A stretch of DNA of 48,490 bases from Marinoscillum sp964351885 (GTDB lineage: Bacteria > Bacteroidota > Bacteroidia > Cytophagales > Cyclobacteriaceae). The stretch is taken from contig CAYGPP010000015.1 in the NCBI GenBank assembly GCA_964351885.1, positions 1-48,490 of the forward strand, read 5' to 3'. Position 1 is the stretch's first letter. Each line of letters begins with the position of its first letter. Made by a program: the position numbers and the translations under genes. Shown in pieces: positions 1 through 9,258 of the stretch. The notes beneath the pieces were generated by a model. That model saw only the letters and a list, made by a program, of their open reading frames with translations, ran no database searches and was not told the DNA's origin.

Positions 1-51
1 AGTATGGTTGATGCGCTCCACGAGAAATACTCAGCAGAAAAGTTCAAATGA
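1..51 (+). CDS. C-terminal end of an upstream gene (partial)
   Basis: The first 16 codons of the window form an open frame ending in TGA at 49-51, with the peptide ending ALHEKYSAEKFK. The gene starts outside the window. The fragment is too short to assign to a family. A basic, helical C-terminus like this is common in soluble enzymes. The call rests only on the continuous frame and on the 60-bp gap before the next gene. Confidence 0.5.
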   Translation, partial: SMVDALHEKYSAEKFK

Positions 52-111
52 TGCTATTTGTCGCCTAGGATTACGAGCTTTTCTGTTATTTAAGTAGAGG
101 TATGGTGTTGC

Positions 112-1062
112 ATGATTAATTTCCCAAATATGAAAAATCACTCTTACCTTTTAATTTTTCTTCTCCTACAGGTTGGCTGTGTGGGCACTGATTTGGAGAA
201 TGATCCCAAAGACTCAGCTATCATGGTTGATGTGACATTTGTGACCATGACAATAGGTGAAATGGAGCAATTAACGGCTTCTTATTGGTTCAATATGTGG
301 GTGGAAGATGATGAAGTTGATATCAATTGGCTAAGTTCTAATCCCGCCATTGCAATCATCGATCAAACCGGACTTATTTCAGCAATCGAAAAAGGTCAAA
401 CTTCAGTTTTGTGTTTTGTTCCCGGTGAGGACACCATGAGTATTTCTGTCAATGTGGTGGAGGATGTCAATGATGTGGCGAAAGTGGTAGTTACTGGTGA
501 TTCGAAATCAGTCAAATTAGGAGAAACGCTCCAGCTGGTAGCACAAGGCTTTAATACTGAAGATGTAAAAGTTCAATCCAATAATGGAATAGTCTGGAAT
601 TCGAGTGATGTAAGTATCGCTAGTGTTAGTGACTCTGGCTTAGTAACTGCACTTTCAGATGGACTTATAACTATTACTGCAACAATAGACGGAATAGTAA
701 GTGAACCATATCCTTTGATTGTGGGGTTTGTAGCAAGGTTGGGAGTTTTTATGGATGCCAACGGCTACAATACTTCTGGTATGGCCACTCTTTTTATCGA
801 CAGTTCAGGAGACCTTATTTTAGAATTAAGTAGTGATTTTCAGACAAGTTTTGCTCTCGGGACATTTCTATATATGGCTAATTCCACCACAGGAAGTGTT
901 GTGGGAGCACAGGGTTTGGAAGTGTCAGAGATTTCTGGAAACGGGGGAGCTACTTTTAACCTCTCCCAAATTGATTCCAACATCACTATTGATGATTATC
1001 AATACGTGATTCTGCTTTGTAAACCTTTTAGTATCACTTTTGGATCCGCTGAATTAAACTAA
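112..1062 (+). CDS. Lipoprotein with bacterial Ig-like (Big_2) domains
   Basis: This is a predicted secreted lipoprotein of about 310 residues. The N-terminus has a hydrophobic stretch ending in the lipobox LLQVGC, so the mature protein would start with a lipidated Cys. Two Big_2-type repeats follow. The first contains INWLSSNPAIAIIDQTGLIS and the second IVWNSSDVSIASVSDSGLVT, both with the family's 'WSSSdpsvAtVd..GlvtA' pattern. The last 100 residues match no family I know. ATG at 130 gives a more compact signal peptide and may be the true start. The stop lies 2 bp before the next gene, so the two are probably co-transcribed and the products may meet at the outer membrane. The function is unknown; Ig-like repeats suggest binding or adhesion. 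Confidence 0.75.
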   Translation: MINFPNMKNHSYLLIFLLLQVGCVGTDLENDPKDSAIMVDVTFVTMTIGEMEQLTASYWFNMWVEDDEVDINWLSSNPAIAIIDQTGLISAIEKGQTSVLCFVPGEDTMSISVNVVEDVNDVAKVVVTGDSKSVKLGETLQLVAQGFNTEDVKVQSNNGIVWNSSDVSIASVSDSGLVTALSDGLITITATIDGIVSEPYPLIVGFVARLGVFMDANGYNTSGMATLFIDSSGDLILELSSDFQTSFALGTFLYMANSTTGSVVGAQGLEVSEISGNGGATFNLSQIDSNITIDDYQYVILLCKPFSITFGSAELN

Positions 1063-1064
1063 TA

Positions 1065-1913
1065 ATGAGAAAAATTTTATTGATTGCAACAAGCATCATG
1101 ATGCTCCAAACGGCGGCTTTCTGTGGTGGCGGCTGGGTATTTCAGAAGAATCAAGGCTATCTTAAGTTTGGTCAAAATGTGATTCGGGCGGGATCATTTT
1201 TTGGGCCGGGAGGTGATATTACTTCCATACCTACCACAAGTTTGTACACTACCAATCTTTATGGTGAATACGGAATTACTGACCGATTGAATGCGATTGC
1301 CTATGTGCCTCTGTTTGTACGAGCTACTGTTAATCAAATCAAATTTCGTCAAAGTGGTGCCAACCAACCAGGTCAAGAAAAAAGTACAATTATTGGTGAC
1401 GTTGACTTAGGATTAAAATATGGAATTATTCAAAATGGCCCTATAGTCTTGGCCGCAAGTCTGATTCTTGGTTTGCCATTGGGGGATTCTGAAATTACCA
1501 ATGAGAACATACTGCAAACGGGTGATGGTGAATTCAATCAGCTCATAACCCTTGAGGCGAGTCATTCCTTTTATCCTGTGCTAATTTATAGCTCTGTTTC
1601 TATAGGGTTCAACAACAGAACAAACGGTTTTTCTGAAGAAGTCCATGTGGGAGCGGAGATAGGTTATACCATCAGGAGCCTCACGGTCATTATGAAATTT
1701 AAGAATGTGACCTCACTCTATAATGGTGATGGCTCTGCTAGTGGTGGCAATGGTGTTTTCGCAAACAACACAGAGTATTTTTCATATACTCCTGAGTTAG
1801 CGTACTCATTCAATGATACATTTGGATTCACAGCAGCAGCAGGATTCGCATTTTCTGGTAGACGGATACTGGCCGCACCTAACTTAGGAATAGGTTTCTT
1901 TCTGAATCTTTAA
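1065..1913 (+). CDS. Putative outer-membrane beta-barrel protein
   Basis: This 282-residue protein has a cleavable signal peptide (MRKILLIATSIMMLQTAAFCGGG). The rest is rich in Gly and aromatic residues in alternating strands such as LYGEYGITDRLNAIAYVPLF and VGAEIGYTIRSLTVIMKFK, and it ends in FFLNL. That pattern fits a small outer-membrane barrel, similar to proteins annotated as putative transporters or porins. It starts 2 bp after the Ig-like lipoprotein gene, which suggests an operon. Its stop overlaps the stop of the convergent gene by 4 bp (1910-1913). The substrate is unknown. Confidence 0.65.
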   Translation: MRKILLIATSIMMLQTAAFCGGGWVFQKNQGYLKFGQNVIRAGSFFGPGGDITSIPTTSLYTTNLYGEYGITDRLNAIAYVPLFVRATVNQIKFRQSGANQPGQEKSTIIGDVDLGLKYGIIQNGPIVLAASLILGLPLGDSEITNENILQTGDGEFNQLITLEASHSFYPVLIYSSVSIGFNNRTNGFSEEVHVGAEIGYTIRSLTVIMKFKNVTSLYNGDGSASGGNGVFANNTEYFSYTPELAYSFNDTFGFTAAAGFAFSGRRILAAPNLGIGFFLNL

Positions 1914-3694
1914 AACTTGATGCTCAAGCCAAAATATGGTGAGACGTACTGAGTCGCTTTATAACCACCATCACCTGTAGGAGTAAAGGCCCAGTAGTAA
2001 TCCAACCCAGTCGCCAAGAATTTATTGAGGTGATAGATGGCTCTCACTTTTGCCAAGGATCTTTCATCAAAAGTAAACGCATCACCTAGGTCAGTCAAGT
2101 TTCCTTTAATGTAGCTGCCATGGAATGAAAACTTATCAGCAAGTCTGTCTAGGTCAGCATGAACTCTCACCGTAGCAGGTGTTTCTGCTGATATTTGGTC
2201 TGGAATCATCAAGCTTCCACCTAACTCTACTTTCTTCAATATGTGACCAGTTAGACTACCATAGAATCCACTCATTTTCTCTGCTATTCCTAATGAATAA
2301 ATTTTAGCATCCTTATTGATCTCATAGGATGCGTCAAAGAATTGCGGTAAGTAATGATCTTGATAGTTGAGTCGCTCGATTCTAATGTCTGTACTTAATA
2401 AGTCAGCAATGAAATGAAATCTGAAATTAAGACCTACACTCGCACCTCCACCAGATTTGAACCCATCAGAAAGTGTGGTCAACGAGTTGTCGTTAGTATA
2501 AGCAGTATTTAAGGAATCTGTGAGCAAAGGAGAGGAGATGTTTAGCTTAGAGTAATTAGCAAACAAATCAATCTGAATGAACGGAACTCTCAATAGTGTT
2601 ATTCCAGCATCAATTCCGAAAGCACCAATACCATCTCTAGTAAATCGGTAAGAAGTGGCAGTACTGTCACTAGTGGGGATGTCAGTTTGATCGCTATCAC
2701 GAACGATTGTCGAACCTATTTCGAGCGTTTTGACAATAGGAATACCTGTGAAAATCAGCGGTCTAACATAAGGTCTCACAGAAAATAAGTTGAAAGAACC
2801 AGGAGAGAAGTCACTATACATACCTTCAATACCGACAAAACCTTTGTAGTTCACATCATAGTGCATTCCAAGTTTACGCTTTTCAAAACTTGTAGAGTTG
2901 GTGTAGTTGTTGATTAATCCTCCAAAGCCAATCATGGTATTGTTGAGTTGTCCGACTTTCACATAGATCGGGTCGCTTTTCTGAACTCCGTATCTAACAT
3001 ATGTAATAAGTCTAGCCGCGCCAACTCCGTCCTTGAAGATTTCAGTTCGTATCGATTTGTCATCCAAGCCATAAAGAATTGGGATATTAAGACCTACGCC
3101 CACTTTGCCGATGGAAAACTCAGGGTTGAGTACCATACCTACGAAATACTGGTCGTCTATCTGCGTTACTGTCAGTCCGCCATCAAAGGAACCACCACCT
3201 TGCACACTTGATCCAGCTCTAAAGTCTTGAACGGGAGGATCATTCGAAGTGTCTTTCTTCGGCTTCTTTTCTTTCTTTGGTTTTTCCTCTTTTATCTCTT
3301 CTGGTTCTTCTTGGGTGGTTGTGTCTTGTGGGACAAGGCTTTCTTGAGGTAATTCCTCCTGTACTTCTTCTATCTGAGGTTCTGGTTCTGAAGTGTCCAA
3401 ACTGTCAGCAGGTTGGTTGATTTCATTATTCGTAGAATCGGCAGGAATACTACTTTGATCTATTAAACTATCAGCAGGAGGGGCGACCAGTTGTGGCTCT
3501 GGTTCAATTGCTTCTGGAGTCTTTTGCTCCTGCGGCGTGTCGTCTTTTTTCTTTTTTTTCTTTTTCTTACTTGATTCTTCCCACAAGTAGGAGTAGTCGG
3601 AATAATCATCAGCTGAAGCACCTTGAGCAAAAGCTTGTGGGATTGATCCGGCCAAAAATAAGATCAACAATGAAAATAAAATGGAATTTCTCAT
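1910..3694 (-). CDS. Outer-membrane barrel protein with acidic and Lys-rich N-terminal linker
   Basis: This 594-residue protein has three parts. First is a signal peptide (MRNSILFSLLILFLAGSIPQAFAQ). Next is a disordered linker at about residues 25-155 with a run of eight lysines near residue 47 and many Glu, Pro and Gln residues. Last is a long C-terminal region of alternating aromatic and polar strands ending in YFGLSIKF, typical of an outer-membrane barrel. I do not recognise the family. The Pro/Glu linker could span periplasm or peptidoglycan. The poly-Lys tract is encoded by long A-runs (T-runs near 3544-3566 on the plus strand), which are prone to slippage. The ATG at 3694 precedes a clean signal peptide. 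Confidence 0.6.
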   Translation of the reverse strand: MRNSILFSLLILFLAGSIPQAFAQGASADDYSDYSYLWEESSKKKKKKKKDDTPQEQKTPEAIEPEPQLVAPPADSLIDQSSIPADSTNNEINQPADSLDTSEPEPQIEEVQEELPQESLVPQDTTTQEEPEEIKEEKPKKEKKPKKDTSNDPPVQDFRAGSSVQGGGSFDGGLTVTQIDDQYFVGMVLNPEFSIGKVGVGLNIPILYGLDDKSIRTEIFKDGVGAARLITYVRYGVQKSDPIYVKVGQLNNTMIGFGGLINNYTNSTSFEKRKLGMHYDVNYKGFVGIEGMYSDFSPGSFNLFSVRPYVRPLIFTGIPIVKTLEIGSTIVRDSDQTDIPTSDSTATSYRFTRDGIGAFGIDAGITLLRVPFIQIDLFANYSKLNISSPLLTDSLNTAYTNDNSLTTLSDGFKSGGGASVGLNFRFHFIADLLSTDIRIERLNYQDHYLPQFFDASYEINKDAKIYSLGIAEKMSGFYGSLTGHILKKVELGGSLMIPDQISAETPATVRVHADLDRLADKFSFHGSYIKGNLTDLGDAFTFDERSLAKVRAIYHLNKFLATGLDYYWAFTPTGDGGYKATQYVSPYFGLSIKF

Positions 3695-3743
3695 AGCTAT
3701 GAATAGTTCAATATTGAGTAAAAATAGTGATCTCGACGAATAG

Positions 3744-5024
3744 TTAACTAACTTTTATCAGATAGTAGTTCTTCTTACCCTTTTGAGCAAGTAAATACTT
3801 CCCTTGGAGAAGGTCAAAATCAACGGCTGCATCGGCAGAAGAGATTTTATTTTTATTGATACTTACACCTCCGCCTTTGATCATTCTACGAGCTTCTCCC
3901 TTAGAAGGAAAAACCATCCCATCAGTCAAATCACTAAGTAGATCAGTCACATTTTCGGCACTAGCTAATTGATCTTTGGTAATCTCCGCCTGAGGGACAC
4001 CTTCAAATACTTGTAAAAGTGTTTTTTCATTTACAGAGGAGAGATCTCCGGTTGTACTCTTGCCAAATAAAATCGCTGAGGCCTTAATCGCCATATCTAG
4101 ATCTTCTGCAGAGTGAACTCTAGTCGTTATCTCCTCAGCAAGTGCTTTTTGCAATGATCGTTGATGTGGCGCTTCGCGATGTTCGGCAATCAAACCCTCG
4201 ATGACATCATGTGATTTGGTGCTGAATATCTTGATGTATTTCTCAACATCCTCATCGGAAGAGTTAATCCAATATTGATAGAATTTATAAGGTGAAGTCT
4301 TTTCCGGATCAAGCCAGATGTTTCCTCCTTCGGACTTTCCGAATTTAGATCCATCCGCTTTTGTAATAAGGGGAGTAGTCATTGCGAAAGCCTCACCTTG
4401 ACCTTTGCGGCGAATAAGTTCAGTTCCAGTTACAATGTTCCCCCACTGATCTGAACCACCTAATTGAAGTTTTACATTCTTATTTTTCCAAAGCCAGTAG
4501 AAATCATAACCCTGAACGAGCTGATAACTGAATTCCGTAAAGGAGAGTCCAGTTTCTAGTCGACTCTTTACAGAGTCTTTGGCCATCATATAATTCACAG
4601 AGATGTGCTTGCCTACATCACGTATAAACTCTAGAAAGTTAAATTCCTTGAACCAGTCATAGTTATTCACCATCTCGGCAGCATTCTCACCTTCGAATGA
4701 TAAGAACTTTTCGAGCTGACCCTGTACGCCTTTAATGTTGTGATTCAAGGTATCTTCATCTAATAAATTTCGCTCGGAAGACTTACCACTAGGATCACCT
4801 ACCATACCTGTAGCTCCTCCCACCAAAGCATAAGGTTTGTGACCAAACCGCTGAAAATGCATGAGAGTCATGATCTGAACGAGGTTCCCAATATGTAAAG
4901 AATCGGCCGTAGGATCAAAGCCAATATAGGCACCGGTCATTCCTTTATTCAATTCATCCTCAGTGCCAGGCATGATATCATGCACCATGCCTCTCCATTT
5001 CAGTTCCTCAACGATATTATTCAT
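3744..5024 (-). CDS. tyrS: Tyrosyl-tRNA synthetase
   Basis: This class I aminoacyl-tRNA synthetase charges tRNA-Tyr in the cytoplasm. At 426 residues it has the normal bacterial TyrS length. The HIGH motif appears as HIGN at residues 44-47, after the tyrosine/ATP-site sequence GAYIGFDPTADSL. The KMSKS loop appears as KFGKS near residue 230, as in other bacterial TyrS. The tyrosine pocket includes QLVQGYDFYWL and QLGGSDQWGNIVTG. The last 60 residues (KGEARRMIKGGGVSINKNKI) are an S4 RNA-binding domain. The gene is divergent from holA, with about 150 bp between them. Confidence 0.97.
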   Translation of the reverse strand: MNNIVEELKWRGMVHDIMPGTEDELNKGMTGAYIGFDPTADSLHIGNLVQIMTLMHFQRFGHKPYALVGGATGMVGDPSGKSSERNLLDEDTLNHNIKGVQGQLEKFLSFEGENAAEMVNNYDWFKEFNFLEFIRDVGKHISVNYMMAKDSVKSRLETGLSFTEFSYQLVQGYDFYWLWKNKNVKLQLGGSDQWGNIVTGTELIRRKGQGEAFAMTTPLITKADGSKFGKSEGGNIWLDPEKTSPYKFYQYWINSSDEDVEKYIKIFSTKSHDVIEGLIAEHREAPHQRSLQKALAEEITTRVHSAEDLDMAIKASAILFGKSTTGDLSSVNEKTLLQVFEGVPQAEITKDQLASAENVTDLLSDLTDGMVFPSKGEARRMIKGGGVSINKNKISSADAAVDFDLLQGKYLLAQKGKKNYYLIKVS

Positions 5025-5052
5025 ATTCTTCTTTGGTGTTCAATTTGGGATG

Positions 5053-5060
5053 CAAAAATA
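5053..5060 (-). promoter_or_regulatory. -7 promoter element for tyrS
   Basis: On the minus strand this reads TATTTTTG, a full match to the Bacteroidota -7 consensus TAnnTTTG. It would place the transcript start near 5048, about 24 nt before the tyrS ATG. No clear -33 TTG is present, so this is only a likely promoter. Confidence 0.45.
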
Positions 5061-5164
5061 GATGGGTTTTGCTTCCTGCCTTGTATTTCTAGTAATTTTT
5101 CAGTTGACCTAGTAGTGGAGAATATTTTGGCAGGTCAACAGACAATAGAACTCAACAGCAATGT

Positions 5165-5172
5165 TAACTTTG
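5165..5172 (+). promoter_or_regulatory. -7 promoter element directly before holA
   Basis: TAACTTTG matches TAnnTTTG and ends 4 bp before the holA ATG at 5177. If it is used, transcription would start at or next to the start codon, giving a leaderless or almost leaderless mRNA. No good -33 element is seen at the usual distance. Confidence 0.4.
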
Positions 5173-5176
5173 CGGT

Positions 5177-6196
5177 ATGGCGGAATACGTTCAAATCATT
5201 AAGGACTTAAATAGCGGCAAATACGCACCAATCTATTTTCTCCAAGGTGATGAAAGCTTTTTCATTGATAATATCATAGATCATATAGAAGAAAAAGCCC
5301 TCGATGAAACACAGAAGGGCTTCAATCAATACATTCTCTATGGTAAGGAAGTGGCAGTTACTGACATCCTAAATGTAGCTCGTAAGTACCCGATGATGGG
5401 TGAGCGGCAGGTGGTGATCGTCAAAGAAGCGCAAGAAATGCGCGATTGGAAGAAGGAGGATGCTCAGAGATTGCTCATCGCTTACTTAGAAAATCCACTG
5501 GCATCTACCATCTTGGTATTTGGCCACAAGTACAAAACACTAGATCGTCGAACCAAGATTTCAAAAGTTCTGGAAAAGAACGCTGAGTTTTTGATTTCGA
5601 AGAAAATATACGATGACAAGGTACCTGGTTGGGTAAGTGCTTATGCTAAAGCTGCAGGAGCTAACATTACGGATAAGGCCGTGATGATTTTGGCAGAGAA
5701 CATTGGAAACAACCTTCAGCGCCTAGCTAATGAGATCAACAAGCTTCAAATCAACGTAAAGGACGGTGAAGAGATCAATGAGATAGCTGTTCAGAAATTT
5801 GTTGGGATAAGTAAGGACTATAACACCTTCGAATTGCAAAAGGCACTTTCATTGAAGGATGAGGTGAAGGTGTTCAAGATCATTGAGTATTTCGCGGCAA
5901 ACCCTTCAGCTAACCCGATGATTCTGGTAATCGCCAATCTGTTTTCTTATTTCTCAAAACTACTTCTGATCCACGATCAGGGAGCACAAGACCCCAATGC
6001 TGTGGCTCGTGCGATTGGTGTCAATCCATTTTTTGCAAGAGAATATATACAAGCCGCTCGTAATTATCCGTTGGGGATCGTCCTCCGAAATATAGAGATC
6101 ATACATCAAGCTGACCTACAGTCGAAAGGTATTGGCTATGCGACTATGAAAGATGCTGCAGTGCTTAGGGAGCTTGTTTATAAATTGATGCATTGA
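5177..6196 (+). CDS. holA: DNA polymerase III delta subunit
   Basis: HolA is the clamp-loader delta subunit that opens the sliding clamp during chromosome replication. The 339-residue length is normal. The N-terminal AAA-like domain begins with the diagnostic IYFLQGDESFFIDNIID and continues through NVARKYPMMGERQVVIVKEAQ and TILVFGHKYKTLDRR. Like other delta subunits, it has no functional Walker A. The lid contains MILAENIGNNLQRLANEINKL, and the C-terminal collar domain covers about residues 215-339. The gene opens an apparent run of plus-strand genes. Its start sits immediately after a -7-like box. Confidence 0.95.
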   Translation: MAEYVQIIKDLNSGKYAPIYFLQGDESFFIDNIIDHIEEKALDETQKGFNQYILYGKEVAVTDILNVARKYPMMGERQVVIVKEAQEMRDWKKEDAQRLLIAYLENPLASTILVFGHKYKTLDRRTKISKVLEKNAEFLISKKIYDDKVPGWVSAYAKAAGANITDKAVMILAENIGNNLQRLANEINKLQINVKDGEEINEIAVQKFVGISKDYNTFELQKALSLKDEVKVFKIIEYFAANPSANPMILVIANLFSYFSKLLLIHDQGAQDPNAVARAIGVNPFFAREYIQAARNYPLGIVLRNIEIIHQADLQSKGIGYATMKDAAVLRELVYKLMH

Positions 6197-6246
6197 TACC
6201 GAATCCTGATTTTGCCCGTTCATTAGTTCAAATTATTAGCAGATTT

Positions 6247-9200
6247 ATGAGGTTAATCTTTGTGTTTACGATCTATCTAGGCACTTGTTTAGGAGCACTA
6301 AGTCAGACGGTTTTGTCTGAGTCTGATCCAATAAGGCTATATGATCAGGGTAGAGAGGCTTATTCTTTGAAGTCTTTTGCTTTGGCTAATGGTCTATTGG
6401 AAGAGTACTTACTGAATCCAGGAATTGCTCATCAAGTTGAAGCGGAGTTTTTTCAGGGCGCATCATTAATGTTTTTAGGCGAGAAAAATGGACTTACCAA
6501 GTTGGAAGGTTTTGTTGCTGACTATCCACAACATCCTTTGTCTGCTCATGCCAATTTTCTGCTAGGTCAATATTGGTCAAGAGAAAAGAATTTTGAGAAA
6601 GCAATCTATCATTATGAATCTGTTGCGGTACGCTCTTTGACTTTCGAAGAGTCTGAAAAGATCAAGTTTGAAATGGGGTATGCCTATTTCATGAGTGATC
6701 GCTTTGAGAAAGCGGTTCCATTTTTTGATGATTTACTCAATTATCAAGGCGATTACTTCAATGATGCTTCATATTATTTAGCAAATATTAGATTTCAGCA
6801 GAAGGCCTATCAGAGTGCCTTGGATTTGCTAGAAGAAACCACATCAGGTGGCAAAATCGAAGATCGATCAGTTATCCTCATGGCCACCATACTTTTTCAG
6901 ATCGAAAAGTATAGCAGGTTATATGCCTTAGCGACAGATCAGTTGACCAATGCGGTCAATGATGCCAATAAGGAACTAAATAAACTTTGTGGTGAGGCAC
7001 GCTACATTGAGAAGTCGTATCCAAAAGCAATTGAGCACTTTCAGCGATACCTTGATTTGTCTGGCAATCGAGCTGACGCTAACACTTACTTCAAACTTGG
7101 TTATGCTTATTATCAAAATGGAAATTCAGACAAGTCTATTGATAATTTCAAGAAAGCAGGCCTTGCCAAAGGTGCCATTGGAGAGGTTAGTAGTTTTTAC
7201 TTGGGTAAACTCTACTTGCAACAGAAGAATTTGAATTATGCCTATTCCGCATTCAAGACAGTCTCTGAAGGGCAAGAAGTTGAGCATGAAGCCATTAGAG
7301 AAGAATCCAGTTTCCTTATCGGGAAGATTAATTACGAACGAGGGGTGCATGATGAAGCCATACTGGATTTGATGAATTTCAAGACTAATTATTCCAAGAG
7401 TAGGTGGTCAACAGACGCTAATGAAATTATGGCCCAGGCTTATCTCAAGACTTCTAACTACGCTCAGGCCATATCCCATCTTGAATCTATAGTGAATAAA
7501 ACGACAGGCCTCAAAAAGGCTTATCAGAAGGTAACCATCCAACAGGCGCAATTACTCTTCAACGATTCCAAGTTTGCAGAGGCGCTCAAACTGCTAAATA
7601 AATCAGTGGCTTATCCAGAAGACAGAGTTTTGGCTGCCAAAGGAAACTACCTTAAAGGTGAATGTCATTCGCTGCTGAATCAAAGTCAGGAAGCTAAACG
7701 AGCATACAGTAAGAGCATTAGCTACGCCGTTTCACCTTGGGAAATGGAATCAAGCTATAGTCTGGCTTATCTCGATTACAATGACAAGGCCTTCGATAAA
7801 GCTTTGTCTGCGTTTAATAAATACGTGAAGTTGGCATCACCCATGCATGAGTTTTACAACGATGGACTCCTGAGGCTGGCTGACTGCTACTATGTAACCA
7901 AGCAGTATGACCGAGCAATCACTTCCTATGATAGAAATAAGGACAATACTGCTTATGTGAACTATCAGAAGGGGCTCATTTATACACTTACATCTAAATC
8001 AGAAGCAGCGATTAAATCATTCAATGCTGTAATCGATTTAGGAAATGAGAATTACAGTGCAAAGGCGCTTTTTCAGTTAGGAGAATTGAATATGGAGCGT
8101 TCTGATTTCGCATCTGCGGTGGATCTTTACAACAGATTATTGATCGATTATCCCCTTAACGATCTTGTCCCTTATGTTAAGTCTCGCCAAGCACTTTGTT
8201 ATGTAAATATGGGCAACTTGAAAGAGGCCAAAGCAAATTATCTATATCTGCTTGATAACCATATTAATCATCCTGTAGCAAATTCTGCTTTGCTTGGATT
8301 GCAAGAAATCATCAAACAAGGTGAGCCAGTCGCTAACTTTAACGAGATATTAAGTCGTTATGAGCAGGCACACCCTGATGATTCAAGTCTTGAAGTAATT
8401 GCATTCGAAGCGGCTAAGACCTCTTTTTACGATCAAAAATATACGATAGCGATTGATAAATTGAATGCTTTCATTGCTAAGTATCCGACAAGTTCATTCC
8501 GACTGGATGCTTTGTATTTTCTAGGAGAATCTTACTACCGAAGTGAATCATGGCAGCTAGCCAGCGAGGCTTATTTGAAGGTCGTCAATGCAGGTAAGAG
8601 TGTTTATCAAACAAGATCATTGGATAAGCGAGGTAAGGCGCTCTTAAAATCAGGTTCCTATGGTCAAGCTATACAGAATTATCATTTGCTCAATGATGCA
8701 GGGTCTAGTGCTAAAGAATTGTATTTGGCTAACGAGGGATTGATGACAGCATATTATATGACCAACCAATATGATAGTGCCAAATTAGTGATTGAGGCAT
8801 TGGTGAGATCTGATTGGAAACCAGCGAGTGCTGCGAGTAAGATATTACTGGTTAAAAGCAAAATTTTGATTGCCGAAGGATTATCAGACTTGGCGTTAGA
8901 TGAGCTAATTCAAGTAGTCAATGATGTGCAAAATGAAAACGCTGCGGAGGCAAAATATCTGATCGGTAAGATTTATTTCGAAAAAGGGGCTCATAAGAAT
9001 TCATTGGAGATATTGTTTGATTTGAATAGGTCATTTGGTTCTTATAGGTATTGGGTGGGCAAATCATTTATTCTTATTGCCAAGAACTATCTGAAACTCG
9101 ATGAATTGCTCCAGGCCCGGGCTACTCTGGAATCGGTTATTAAACATACTGAGCTCTCGGAAATCAAAGAAGAGGCCCAAGCGCTTATGCGCGAAATACA

Positions 9201-9258
9201 AGTAGAGGAAGAATTGGTTTTACAACAAGATACAACCCAAACAGATTCAATCAAATGA
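6247..9258 (+). CDS. Large secreted tetratricopeptide-repeat protein
   Basis: This protein of about 1003 residues is built almost entirely of TPR units, for example YYLANIRFQQKAYQSALDLL, YFKLGYAYYQNGNSDKSI and DALYFLGESYYRSESWQLA. The frame opens at a TTG at 6193, but ATG at 6247 begins a proper signal peptide (MRLIFVFTIYLGTCLGALSQ), so I take 6247 as the start. It is probably periplasmic or outer-membrane associated and acts as a scaffold. Its stop overlaps the start of the next gene (ATGA at 9255-9258), so the two are translationally coupled. Together with the barrel and SPOR genes downstream it looks like an envelope complex. The exact role is unknown. Confidence 0.85.
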   Translation: MRLIFVFTIYLGTCLGALSQTVLSESDPIRLYDQGREAYSLKSFALANGLLEEYLLNPGIAHQVEAEFFQGASLMFLGEKNGLTKLEGFVADYPQHPLSAHANFLLGQYWSREKNFEKAIYHYESVAVRSLTFEESEKIKFEMGYAYFMSDRFEKAVPFFDDLLNYQGDYFNDASYYLANIRFQQKAYQSALDLLEETTSGGKIEDRSVILMATILFQIEKYSRLYALATDQLTNAVNDANKELNKLCGEARYIEKSYPKAIEHFQRYLDLSGNRADANTYFKLGYAYYQNGNSDKSIDNFKKAGLAKGAIGEVSSFYLGKLYLQQKNLNYAYSAFKTVSEGQEVEHEAIREESSFLIGKINYERGVHDEAILDLMNFKTNYSKSRWSTDANEIMAQAYLKTSNYAQAISHLESIVNKTTGLKKAYQKVTIQQAQLLFNDSKFAEALKLLNKSVAYPEDRVLAAKGNYLKGECHSLLNQSQEAKRAYSKSISYAVSPWEMESSYSLAYLDYNDKAFDKALSAFNKYVKLASPMHEFYNDGLLRLADCYYVTKQYDRAITSYDRNKDNTAYVNYQKGLIYTLTSKSEAAIKSFNAVIDLGNENYSAKALFQLGELNMERSDFASAVDLYNRLLIDYPLNDLVPYVKSRQALCYVNMGNLKEAKANYLYLLDNHINHPVANSALLGLQEIIKQGEPVANFNEILSRYEQAHPDDSSLEVIAFEAAKTSFYDQKYTIAIDKLNAFIAKYPTSSFRLDALYFLGESYYRSESWQLASEAYLKVVNAGKSVYQTRSLDKRGKALLKSGSYGQAIQNYHLLNDAGSSAKELYLANEGLMTAYYMTNQYDSAKLVIEALVRSDWKPASAASKILLVKSKILIAEGLSDLALDELIQVVNDVQNENAAEAKYLIGKIYFEKGAHKNSLEILFDLNRSFGSYRYWVGKSFILIAKNYLKLDELLQARATLESVIKHTELSEIKEEAQALMREIQVEEELVLQQDTTQTDSIK

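Noticed and set aside
6193..6246. Upstream extension of the large TPR gene from TTG 6193
   Set aside because: It overlaps the holA stop and would put 18 residues ahead of a clean signal peptide starting at ATG 6247.
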